From positions 1 to 46,888 of the forward strand of contig JANYJG010000058.1 in NCBI GenBank assembly GCA_025358515.1: DNA of 46,888 bases. Direction: 5' to 3'. Position 1 is the stretch's first letter, and the number at the start of each line of letters is the position of its first letter. Both the position numbers and the translations under genes were made by a program. The notes under the pieces were generated by a model that saw only the letters and a program-made list of their open reading frames with translations, did no database searches and was not told the DNA's origin. Positions 24,996 to 32,722 of this stretch are shown in pieces. The DNA is from Chloroflexota bacterium. GTDB taxonomy: Bacteria; Chloroflexota; Limnocylindria; Limnocylindrales; CSP1-4.

Positions 24996-26128
24996 AGGTT
25001 TCGCCCGGCTGTAGTTGCCGTAGCGGCTGTAGCGGCTGTAGCGGTTGCGTGGCTCAAGACAGATGTCCGAAAGGCCGCGATGACCTGTGCCTGCTCGGTC
25101 TCGGTTAGGCCGGGGTACATCGGCAGCGACATGCTCGCGGCGGCAGTCGCGTCCGTGACGGGCAGGTCCGCGTCCAAGCCGCGCTCCATGACGTAGGTCT
25201 GGCGGTGGCACGGGATCGGGTAGTAGATCCCGCAGATCACTCCCGCCTCCTTCATCTCGTCCACGATCTGGTCGCGCGCCTCGCCCACGCCCAGGGTGTA
25301 CTGGTGGTAAACGTGGGTGCGGCCCTCGGGGCAGATCGGCAGCTGAACCGGCAAGTCGGAGAAAGCCTCATCGTAGCGGCGAGCGATCGCCTGGCGTCGG
25401 GCCGTGTTCCGCTCAAGCTTGTCGAGCTGCACCAGCCCGATGGCGGCCGCGATATCGGTCATGCGGAAGTTGTAGCCCAGGATCTCGTGGTGGTAGCGCG
25501 TGCGCATGCCCTGGTTGCGATAGAGCCGGATCCAGTCGGCCAGCCGATCGTCGTTGGTGTTGACGAAGCCGCCCTCGCCGGTGGTCATGTTCTTGGTGCC
25601 GTACAGGCTGAAAGCCGCGTGGCCGAAGCCGCCGGACCGCCGCCCGCGGTACATGGCGCCATGAGCCTGGCAGGCGTCCTCCACCACGGCCAGTCCGTGG
25701 CGGTCGGCAATGGCCCCAATGGCATCCATGTCGGCGACGACGCCGAACAGGCTGACCGGGCAGATAGCCCGCGTTCGAGACGTGATGGCCCGCTCGATGC
25801 GACCCGCGTCCATCAGGTATGTGTCCGGCTCGATGTCCACGAAGACCGGCGATGCCCCCGTATACAGGATCGAGCTAACCGTCGCGTTGAAGGTGTGGGA
25901 AACGGTGATGACTTCGTCCCCGGGGCCGAGGCCCAAGCCGGCAAAAATCGACATCAAGGCCACGGTGCCGTTCGAGACGGCCATAACGTGCTTGGCACCG
26001 CAGAAGGCTGCCCACCGCTCTTCCAGCTCGGCGACCTTGCGGCCTTGGGCGATCATGCCACTGTTGAGGACTTCGGTTACTGCCTCAACTTCCTCGGGGC
26101 CGAGATCTGGGCGCGCGGGCGGGATCAT
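24992..26128 (-). CDS. wbpE: DegT/DnrJ/EryC1-family PLP aminotransferase, WbpE-like
   Basis: This 378-residue sugar aminotransferase is expected to put an amino group on C3 of UDP-3-keto-GlcNAcA using glutamate. Motifs are MIPPARPDLGPEEVEAVTEV (N-terminus), VMAVSNGTVALMSIFAGLGL, DEVITVSHTFNATVSSILY, VVEDACQAHGA and the PLP-lysine segment SLYGTKNMTTGEGGFV, then YNFRMTDIAAAIGLVQL and IYYPIPCHRQ. The last 15 residues are an Ala/Thr tail (ATAATAATATT) from a 9-base repeat (GTAGCGGCT) near 25020-25046. ATG 26128 is chosen over an upstream in-frame start because it overlaps the wbpD stop by ATGA. Confidence 0.9.
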   Translation of the reverse strand: MIPPARPDLGPEEVEAVTEVLNSGMIAQGRKVAELEERWAAFCGAKHVMAVSNGTVALMSIFAGLGLGPGDEVITVSHTFNATVSSILYTGASPVFVDIEPDTYLMDAGRIERAITSRTRAICPVSLFGVVADMDAIGAIADRHGLAVVEDACQAHGAMYRGRRSGGFGHAAFSLYGTKNMTTGEGGFVNTNDDRLADWIRLYRNQGMRTRYHHEILGYNFRMTDIAAAIGLVQLDKLERNTARRQAIARRYDEAFSDLPVQLPICPEGRTHVYHQYTLGVGEARDQIVDEMKEAGVICGIYYPIPCHRQTYVMERGLDADLPVTDATAAASMSLPMYPGLTETEQAQVIAAFRTSVLSHATATAATAATATTAGRNL

Positions 26129-26787
26129 TCTTGGACTCCTGTGTTGGATGCGGAACGCTCCAGCAGCGACCCGGTCTGTGGGTTGAAGAAATAGCCGCGT
26201 CTGCATCGCGGGCAGGCGAGGGGAGCGTTTGGCGTGGCATCTGGCCCGGCGTTGGCGCCTGCGGCGTCATGCAGACGCGTTCCGCAGCCACATACCCAAC
26301 CCAGACGGCGGGCCGGATTACCGGCGACCAGAGCGAAGTCGGGGACGTCGCGGGTGACGACCGCGCCAGCGCCGACCGTGGCGAATCGGCCGATCGTGGT
26401 CCCTGCCACGACGATGGCGCCCGCTCCGATCGAGCAGCCGTCTTGCAGTTCAACCGGGCTGACGGTCCAATCGTCTGCGCGCGCCAGTTCACCTTCGGCG
26501 GTTACGGCTCGAGGGTAGCGATCGTTCGTAAGGATGGCGCCCGGCCCGATGAAGACGCCGTTGCCCACGGTCACGCCGTGATAGACGAGGGCTCCATTCT
26601 GGACCTTGACCCGGTCGCCCAGACGGACCCCTTCATCGATGAAGGCGTCTCGTCCCACGATGCATTCGTCCCCGAGGCTGGCACCGGCACGCAGAACTGC
26701 CCGATTCCAGATGCTGCTACGTGCGCCAACGCTGACGCCGGCTTCGAGCTCTGCAGACGCATGTACCCGCGCCGTGGGATCGATCAC
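26125..26787 (-). CDS. wbpD: Hexapeptide-repeat N-acetyltransferase, WbpD-like
   Basis: This 220-residue left-handed beta-helix acetyltransferase has hexapeptide turns such as IDPTARVHASAELEAGVSVG, IWNRAVLRAGASLGDECIVG, VQNGALVYHGVTVGNGVFIG and IGAGAIVVAGTTIGRFATVG, ending DVPDFALVAGNPARRLGWVC. WbpD acetylates the new 3-amino group to give UDP-GlcNAc3NAcA. A C-terminal zinc ribbon is formed by CGC (just after GWV) and CPRC about 30 residues later, as in several family members. The GTG start follows CAGGAG about 10 bases upstream. It is the first gene of the wbpD-E-B-A-I run, each overlapping the next, or nearly so. Confidence 0.9.
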   Translation of the reverse strand: MIDPTARVHASAELEAGVSVGARSSIWNRAVLRAGASLGDECIVGRDAFIDEGVRLGDRVKVQNGALVYHGVTVGNGVFIGPGAILTNDRYPRAVTAEGELARADDWTVSPVELQDGCSIGAGAIVVAGTTIGRFATVGAGAVVTRDVPDFALVAGNPARRLGWVCGCGTRLHDAAGANAGPDATPNAPLACPRCRRGYFFNPQTGSLLERSASNTGVQE

Positions 26788-26852
26788 CTGGGGCTCCTGA
26801 GCGGATTCTGGAGGTCGGCGGGGGACCCGAGCGACCGCCTCAGCCGGGCACG

Positions 26853-26858
26853 AGTATA
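26853..26858 (-). promoter_or_regulatory. Candidate -10 element upstream of wbpD
   Basis: The minus strand reads TATACT here, which would start transcription near 26846 and leave a leader of about 60 bases before wbpD. No convincing -35 lies at the expected spacing. The call therefore rests on the hexamer, its position just before a long operon and the presence of the same hexamer upstream of mreB. Confidence 0.3.
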
Positions 26859-26917
26859 CCGGAGGACCTTCTCTCTGGACCGGCGGGACCCCCTGCGCCC
26901 GGCCGGACGGATGTGTC

Positions 26918-27538
26918 TCAGTTGCGGTGGCGGCGCCGGAGGAGCCCAAGACAGATGCCGATGGCCGCCCCCATGGCCAGCGCTCCGCGCCAGTCGACAA
27001 CTGTTCGAACGTCGCCGTTGACCTTGCGAGCAAGGATCAGAAACGCCCCACTCTGGCGCGCAAGGGTGACATTCGCGGCCACGACTGTCATCGCTGCGCC
27101 CTGACTGATCCGCAAGTCGCGGGCCAGCACGACCCGGGCGCCGGCCTGCACCAACGATACGTTGCCGCCGACCGCCAGGCCGACACCACCCATCTCCACC
27201 GAAATCCGGTCTGCCCGGGCGATGCCAATTCCACCCATTCTGACGGCGATGTCGTCCGCTTGGGCGTGGCCGATGCCACCGACGTTGACGCTTATGTCTT
27301 CCGCTGACGCGGCGCCGATTCCGCCTCGGGCGACATTCACGGTCTCTGCCTGGACCTCACCGGCGCCGCCGCGATCGATGCTCACGGTGGTCGCTTCGAT
27401 GAGCCGGCTGCCGGCGCCCGTCTGGTCCACCGGCGTCGGCGTCGACGTGGCGCTCGGCGCGTGCTTCGACGGGCCCTTCGACGTCGCCGTCCCCTTTAGA
27501 GGCTGCCTGGGGGACTCGCTGCTCGGATCCTCGCTCAT
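26918..27538 (-). CDS. Predicted 15-residue-repeat beta-solenoid protein with C-terminal membrane anchor
   Basis: This is a 206-residue protein I do not recognise. Residues 1-45 are polar, Ser/Pro/Lys-rich and probably disordered. Residues 47-170 are about eight tandem repeats of 15 residues: GGIGAASAEDISVNV, GGIGHAQADDIAVRM, GGIGIARADRISVEM and GGVGLAVGGNVSLV are the clearest, and they decay towards the C-terminus. The alternating polar/hydrophobic pattern with conserved glycines predicts a narrow beta-solenoid. A single hydrophobic helix (GALAMGAAIGICLGLL) followed by RRRHRN anchors the C-terminus, with the basic end cytoplasmic, so the solenoid is either outside or, as in bactofilin-like scaffolds, inside depending on topology. 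It lies between two polysaccharide genes on the same strand, so a role at the envelope is plausible. Confidence 0.75.
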   Translation of the reverse strand: MSEDPSSESPRQPLKGTATSKGPSKHAPSATSTPTPVDQTGAGSRLIEATTVSIDRGGAGEVQAETVNVARGGIGAASAEDISVNVGGIGHAQADDIAVRMGGIGIARADRISVEMGGVGLAVGGNVSLVQAGARVVLARDLRISQGAAMTVVAANVTLARQSGAFLILARKVNGDVRTVVDWRGALAMGAAIGICLGLLRRRHRN

Positions 27539-27654
27539 GTCGGAATCCTCTCCGCTGTCCTGCGCCGGCCGATTCAGCAGATCGGCGCCACTGTCCGTCC
27601 AGCCTACAGCGGCTACGACTGGACCGCGAGCCCCACGATCCGCCCGCGGCGGGC

Positions 27655-28911
27655 CTAGTCCTTGGGGGCCGCTGCTCGCGCCACGCCCGCGGCGTACACC
27701 GCCCGCGTCTGAGTCGCGATCTCGCGCCATGTCGGCGCGGTCTGGGCCGCTCGAATGGCCCCGTCGCGAAGCTGACCGTAAAACGCATCGTCGGACCAGA
27801 TGGCGTCTATGGCCCGGGCGAGACGGGCAGCATCCCGTGACTCTACGATCACGCCGCAGCCGCCGACGATCTCCGGCAGCGCGCCGATGCCGCTGGCAAC
27901 GACCGGTGTGCCGCAGGCGATGGCCTCGATGGCCGCCATTCCCGCGGCATCGCTGACGGTTGGGCGCAGGGACGCCCGCGCCCCGGCGATCAGCGCCGCC
28001 AGGCGGTTCTCCGGCAGATGTGGCGCGAAATGGACCCGCTGAACCAGGCCCCGGCGTTCGGCGGCGCGGGCCAGGGCCGCCCGGTCGTCCGGATTAGTCG
28101 CGGCCAGCACCAGCTCCGGAGGCCAGGCAACGTCCGCGTCGAGCCCAGTCGGGCGCGGCCGATCGTCGAGCAGGGCAAGCGCGTCGAGCAGAGTCGGTAG
28201 GTCCGTTCGGGCGTCGTACCTGCCGTAGAAGAGCAGGTATCGATCTGGAAGTTCGAGGAGGGCGCGCTCCGTGGCCACGAGGGCGGACAAAGCCTGGGGG
28301 TCGTCGAGCATCCCGACGAGTTCCAGGTCCGCGGCGAGGGGTACCACGTGCACCTGGCCGGGACGGAGGTGCAGGAGGCGGGTGGCGCTCTTGGCCACGG
28401 CCTGGGTACCGACGATGACGGCATCGGCGTCGCGCAGAACCCGTCCACGCAGCCTCTCGCCGAAGCGGGAGGCGGGGCTGCCCTGGAAAACGTGTGGCAG
28501 CTCCCAGGGCGCCAGGTCAAGGATCGTGGCAACGACGGGGACCCTCGAGGCCAGGGGAGAGCAGGTCCCGGCCAGGTGGTAGACGGTTCCGTTCGTCGAG
28601 CCGCGTCCGGCAGCGATCGAGGCGCCCCGAAGCAGGAATGGATCCAGGGTTAGCGCGCCCGAACCGATCGCCCGCGTCGGTGGCAGCCAGCGCCGACTGA
28701 CGACCGGTAGATCCGGCATGAATTCGGTTGGGTCCGGCAAGCCGACCTGCAGGAGGGCGACGAATTCCTCGTCAACCAAAGGATCGGCTTCGAATGCCCG
28801 AAGCAGGTTGCGGAGGTAAGCCGCCGTAATCGGCGCGCGCTGGGGCTGCTGGAGGGGGCGGAGGTCAAGGACGACGCGGAAGCCGACAGCGTCGGACGAG
28901 GCAGCCGTCAT
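27655..28911 (-). CDS. GT4-type glycosyltransferase
   Basis: This 418-residue protein of GT-B fold has N-terminal sequence VVLDLRPLQQPQRAPITAAY, an acceptor-domain segment VVATILDLAPWELPHVF, linker region DRYLLFYGRYDARTDLPTLL and the family GT4 donor site RPTVSDAAGMAAIEAIACG-TPVVASGIGALPEIVG, with the E-x7-E-like spacing. It resembles mannosyl- and rhamnosyl-transferases that act on lipid-linked intermediates, but the sugar cannot be told from sequence. It lies upstream of the solenoid gene (116-base gap) and the UDP-ManNAc3NAcA operon on the same strand, in line with assembly of one surface polymer. Confidence 0.88.
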   Translation of the reverse strand: MTAASSDAVGFRVVLDLRPLQQPQRAPITAAYLRNLLRAFEADPLVDEEFVALLQVGLPDPTEFMPDLPVVSRRWLPPTRAIGSGALTLDPFLLRGASIAAGRGSTNGTVYHLAGTCSPLASRVPVVATILDLAPWELPHVFQGSPASRFGERLRGRVLRDADAVIVGTQAVAKSATRLLHLRPGQVHVVPLAADLELVGMLDDPQALSALVATERALLELPDRYLLFYGRYDARTDLPTLLDALALLDDRPRPTGLDADVAWPPELVLAATNPDDRAALARAAERRGLVQRVHFAPHLPENRLAALIAGARASLRPTVSDAAGMAAIEAIACGTPVVASGIGALPEIVGGCGVIVESRDAARLARAIDAIWSDDAFYGQLRDGAIRAAQTAPTWREIATQTRAVYAAGVARAAAPKD

Positions 28912-29008
28912 TGCGGGTGGCGCTCGGTCGGGATGGACATGCTAAAGAGTGTAGGGGGCGGCGGCGCCATTCGGAAGCCGTAGTGTGCCGGCGCCGGGGT
29001 TCATCGAT

Positions 29009-32000
29009 TTAGCGGTAATAGCCCAGAACGTCCAGGACCGCCTGGGCGCTCGCACCCTCGCTCCCGCCGAACGTCACCGTCAGCTTCCCGCCGGATCCGA
29101 TCAGGCTGACGAAGCCGTTGGCGCGATCGTCCTTCACCGGGAAATTGATCGTGGATGTGGCCAATGATGCGCCTGGGCCCACGCTCAGCCAGCCATTTGA
29201 GGTCTGTCCCGTAACTGTCAGGTTTCCGACCACGGCCACCGCGATCGTGTGAACCGAGACCTGGCCGCTGGTCACGAATGCAACTGAGGCCCCGGTCTTG
29301 AGCGGTCCGGCGAAACCCAGGTGGATGCGGCTGTCCACTAGTCTGCCCGGAGCCAGGGGCACGAACGTTGCGCCGGAGAGTCCCGGCACGAAGTAGCCCG
29401 TGACGTCGAACAGGAACTGAGCGGTTGTGCGGGCTTTGCCCACGTACTCGACCGCGAGTTTGCCGCCGGCCAGCGGGACCACCACGTTGTTAGCCCGCGT
29501 GTCTCCGGCCGGGAAGTTGACGGTGGACGTGAGGGGCGCCGTCGCGGGATTGATCGATGGCGCGACTGCGACGTACCCGGAGCCGGCCGACCCGACGACG
29601 GTCACGTTGCCGGTAACGGCAGTAGCGCCCGTGGGCACTCCCGCCAGACCCGCGACTGTGAAGGTGCTCACCTTGCCCGTGGCAAGGGCGGCCTTGATGC
29701 CGGCGCCCAAGCGGGTATCGACGATTCGGGCCGGCGGGACCGGCACGAAGGTTGCGCCGTGGGCATCCCTGACGAAGTAGCCCGTCAGGTCAAAGATGGC
29801 CTGAGCGGTTGCCTTGGCGGTCGAGCTCGAGTAGGCGAGGCTCAGGCTGCCGTCTGCGGCCAGGCCGATGGTGACGCCGTTGGCGCGGTCGTCCCGGGCC
29901 TTCAGGTTGATCGTCGAGGAGGTGCCGGCCAGCGATGGGCCGAGGCGCACGTAACCTACGGCACTGGCCGCGGCAATGGTCAGGTTGCCCGTCACGGCGA
30001 TGGCGCCGCTGGGGACGCCGTTACGACCGGCGACTGCGAACGACCGCGTTGTTCCGACCACCAGCGGGCCGGTGAGCCCCCTGCCGATGCGCGTATCCAG
30101 GATGCGCACCGGTGCTAACGGGTAGTAGGTACCGGTTGGCGTGGTGTCGAGGACGATCCCGAACGAAGCCATTTGCGCGGCCACGAACGGCGCCGCGGAC
30201 GGGGCGTCGTAGGTAGTGCTGCCGGCCGTGCCCTCGATCTGTAGCAGGTACTGACCGTCGGGCAGCCTCGTGGTTCCGTCCAGGGTGCCGTTCCATGTAT
30301 AGGAATGGGAGCCCGCCGTTTGAGCACCCAGGGCTATCGTCCCGGCCCGCGTGCCGTCGCCGCGATACACCTGCACCTTGACGTTATTCATGGCCCCCTG
30401 GTCGGTCCAGCTCATGGAAATGGTGTCGTGGACGCCGTCACCGTCCGGCGAGAAAACCTTGCCGCGGTCGATGCCCGTGCCGGAAGGCGCCATTCCCGCA
30501 ACGCCCACCGAAAGGCCGCTGATTCCAGCTTTGACGGCGGTCGAATTCGGCGCCGTACTTGGCGACATGTAGACGGTGGTGCCGTTGTTGGCCGCCACCC
30601 AGGGGCCGGGGAACAACGGCTGGACTGCATTGAACTCCGTGATTGGGCCGGTTACCTGGTACCAGGTATAGCCGTTGCTGGAGACCGGGCCGCCGATTAT
30701 CTGGAGAACCGTACCTGCGGTCGCGGTCCGCACTACGCTCGCCGAAGTCGAGGGCGACGAGCGCTCAGTCAGGGTCGTGGATTGAACGATACCGAAGCCG
30801 CCCGCCACGAACGCAGGAGTGGCCGTGTAGACGGTCGAAATGTCCCACGCGCCAACATTTCCCACCCCATCCGTGGCTCTGACTCGGAACGAGTAGTTGT
30901 GCCCGTTCAAGCCCTGGAACTTGGAGCTGGAGGCGGTCGTGCCTGTCAGCCAGGCGGCGAAGGCTCCGCCATCCTTGGAAACCTGGATGTCATAGCCGGC
31001 CACGCCGTTCCAATCGTCGCGAGCCGTCCACGAGACCGCGAACCCCTCCGCGGATTGGGTCGGATTCAGGTTGACGATGCCGGCTTTGGGCGCACTCATG
31101 TCCGTCAGGAACTTGGCTGCGAGGACAGCATTCAATTCGGGGGCGCCGCCGTCTTCACCCAGGGCCCAGATCCCGGAACCTCGCAGATTCCAGTAATTGA
31201 TCATGTCGTCCTTGGCGCCGAGTGAGCGGGCGTCGTCGAAGTACAGCTGGCGCCACGTATCTGTGGTTCCACCAAAGCGGCCGTAATACATTGTCCACGA
31301 CGAGTTTTCGATCGGGTCGTATAGCCAGCCCCAGGTATTGGACATGCTGGCGGCCGTGGAGTAGAAGACCGACGCCGGCCCACCATACGTGGGTATGTCG
31401 CCCGGAGGCGCGTTGACGTTTCTATTGGTTCCTGTAGACCATGCCCGGCCGTAATAGGGCAGCCCCAGGATGATCTTGGACACAGGGGCTCGCGCTTTAT
31501 ACAGGTTCACGGAATCGGTCAGATCGAAGATCTTGGGGCTGGTCAGGGGAGCGATCGATCCGGTGAGCGCTGGGCTGCCATTGCGGAAGTCGTAACCCAT
31601 GATGAAGACGGCATCGGCCGCCCCGGCGGCGAGCAAGTTGGTCGGATCGTAGTTGCCCAGCCGGCCGGTCGCGCAGAATACGATCTCATAGCCGACGTGA
31701 ACCTTGTCCAGCTCGGTTCGAAGCAACCGTACGAAAGTGACGAAGTTGTTGGACCCGACCGTGCCTCCCGCAACCGGCTCGAAGTCGAGGTTGACCCCGT
31801 CTATTCCGCGATCGCGAACCGCGCCGACGATTTGCGCAACGGCGTTCGCGCGGTGGGCGGGACTTGAGAGCAGGGCCGTCTGAGCGTTCGCCCCAGCGGT
31901 GGTCCAGGCGAAGCTTTCGATCGTGAGCGCGACGCGGACGTGGTTGGCGTGAGCATTGTTGATCACGTTCGTAAGCGTGGAACTGGTCCAGCCACCCCAG

Positions 32001-32599
32001 CCGTTGCCAGATTTGACCAGGTTGCCGCTGGTGTCCAAGTCCACGCCGAAGTACGCGATCGTCGAGAGCACGTCGTAGTTGAGGGGGGTCTTGAGCGTCC
32101 AGTACGGCAGGAACCCGTAGACTTCGCGGCGCAACACGTTGGTGCTGGCGCCGGCGTTGGCGGCGAAGTTCGCGGTGGGGGAGCCGGCGGCTCCGGGCGT
32201 CGGCGCGACGTCGCTGACCGCGGCGATCGATCCCTGCGGGCTGGCGGCAATCGCCCGGCCGCTGGCGCGGCCGGCCGGCAGTGCCCTCGGCGTCTTCCCG
32301 TCGATCGTGGCCGTATCGCCGGAGCGCGGCGCATAGGGAACGGTTACGGCATCGCCGGGAACGAAGGCGTTCTTGTCGCCGGCGTGGGCGACCGCTTCTT
32401 CGTATTGGATAGTCGGACTGCCCAGTGAGGCATCCATGGCGCCGACTGCCGGTGCGGCCGCTGCAGCCGGCGCCGGATGGCCGGCGGCGACCACGCTGGA
32501 GCCCGCCAGCCCAATGGCGAGGGCTACCAGGAAAGCCCGGGAGGCGACATAGCGGCCGCCCCTGAGCCACCGCGGCGGTATAGGTCGATCGTGCAACAT
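29009..32599 (-). CDS. Secreted multidomain GH18 glycoside hydrolase with C-terminal triple-repeat domain
   Basis: This 1196-residue exported protein starts with a signal peptide (AFLVALAIGLAGSSVVAAG). A variable stretch to residue 155 precedes a GH18 TIM barrel at about 160-500 containing EVYGFLPYWTLKTPLNYD and the catalytic motif DGVNLDFE (general acid Glu274). An Fn3-like domain (about 505-595), an SH3-like segment (about 600-655, LTERSSPSTSASVV) and a FlgD-Ig-like domain (about 710-810, VFSPDGDGVHDTISMSW) follow. Three copies of a roughly 120-residue domain fill 822-1196, each with RxxDTR, VTGNLTV, STINF, DRAN and D-TGYF. GH18 members cleave beta-1,4-GlcNAc links in chitin or peptidoglycan; the YGFLPYW type resembles spore or cell-wall lysins. 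ATG 32599 has GAGGAAGAGGT 7 bases upstream. Confidence 0.85.
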   Translation of the reverse strand: MLHDRPIPPRWLRGGRYVASRAFLVALAIGLAGSSVVAAGHPAPAAAAAPAVGAMDASLGSPTIQYEEAVAHAGDKNAFVPGDAVTVPYAPRSGDTATIDGKTPRALPAGRASGRAIAASPQGSIAAVSDVAPTPGAAGSPTANFAANAGASTNVLRREVYGFLPYWTLKTPLNYDVLSTIAYFGVDLDTSGNLVKSGNGWGGWTSSTLTNVINNAHANHVRVALTIESFAWTTAGANAQTALLSSPAHRANAVAQIVGAVRDRGIDGVNLDFEPVAGGTVGSNNFVTFVRLLRTELDKVHVGYEIVFCATGRLGNYDPTNLLAAGAADAVFIMGYDFRNGSPALTGSIAPLTSPKIFDLTDSVNLYKARAPVSKIILGLPYYGRAWSTGTNRNVNAPPGDIPTYGGPASVFYSTAASMSNTWGWLYDPIENSSWTMYYGRFGGTTDTWRQLYFDDARSLGAKDDMINYWNLRGSGIWALGEDGGAPELNAVLAAKFLTDMSAPKAGIVNLNPTQSAEGFAVSWTARDDWNGVAGYDIQVSKDGGAFAAWLTGTTASSSKFQGLNGHNYSFRVRATDGVGNVGAWDISTVYTATPAFVAGGFGIVQSTTLTERSSPSTSASVVRTATAGTVLQIIGGPVSSNGYTWYQVTGPITEFNAVQPLFPGPWVAANNGTTVYMSPSTAPNSTAVKAGISGLSVGVAGMAPSGTGIDRGKVFSPDGDGVHDTISMSWTDQGAMNNVKVQVYRGDGTRAGTIALGAQTAGSHSYTWNGTLDGTTRLPDGQYLLQIEGTAGSTTYDAPSAAPFVAAQMASFGIVLDTTPTGTYYPLAPVRILDTRIGRGLTGPLVVGTTRSFAVAGRNGVPSGAIAVTGNLTIAAASAVGYVRLGPSLAGTSSTINLKARDDRANGVTIGLAADGSLSLAYSSSTAKATAQAIFDLTGYFVRDAHGATFVPVPPARIVDTRLGAGIKAALATGKVSTFTVAGLAGVPTGATAVTGNVTVVGSAGSGYVAVAPSINPATAPLTSTVNFPAGDTRANNVVVPLAGGKLAVEYVGKARTTAQFLFDVTGYFVPGLSGATFVPLAPGRLVDSRIHLGFAGPLKTGASVAFVTSGQVSVHTIAVAVVGNLTVTGQTSNGWLSVGPGASLATSTINFPVKDDRANGFVSLIGSGGKLTVTFGGSEGASAQAVLDVLGYYR

Positions 32600-32722
32600 C
32601 AGACCTCTTCCTCGAGCGAGGCGTCGCGAACGTCGCCCGACCGGCCCGGTGGTCATCGTGGATGTGAGTGGTAGCGTCGTGTCTCCAACTCAACGGCGGC
32701 GGTGCGCCAACTGCTGGAGTGC

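Noticed and set aside
23898-25196. Plus-strand open frame of 432 codons over wbpB
   Set aside because: It is the shadow of wbpB and wbpE on the other strand; the minus-strand proteins have clear family motifs and coupled starts.
30305-31225. Plus-strand open frame of 306 codons opposite the GH18 gene
   Set aside because: GC-rich antisense shadow; its translation is Arg/Gly-rich without family motifs, while the minus strand encodes recognisable domains.
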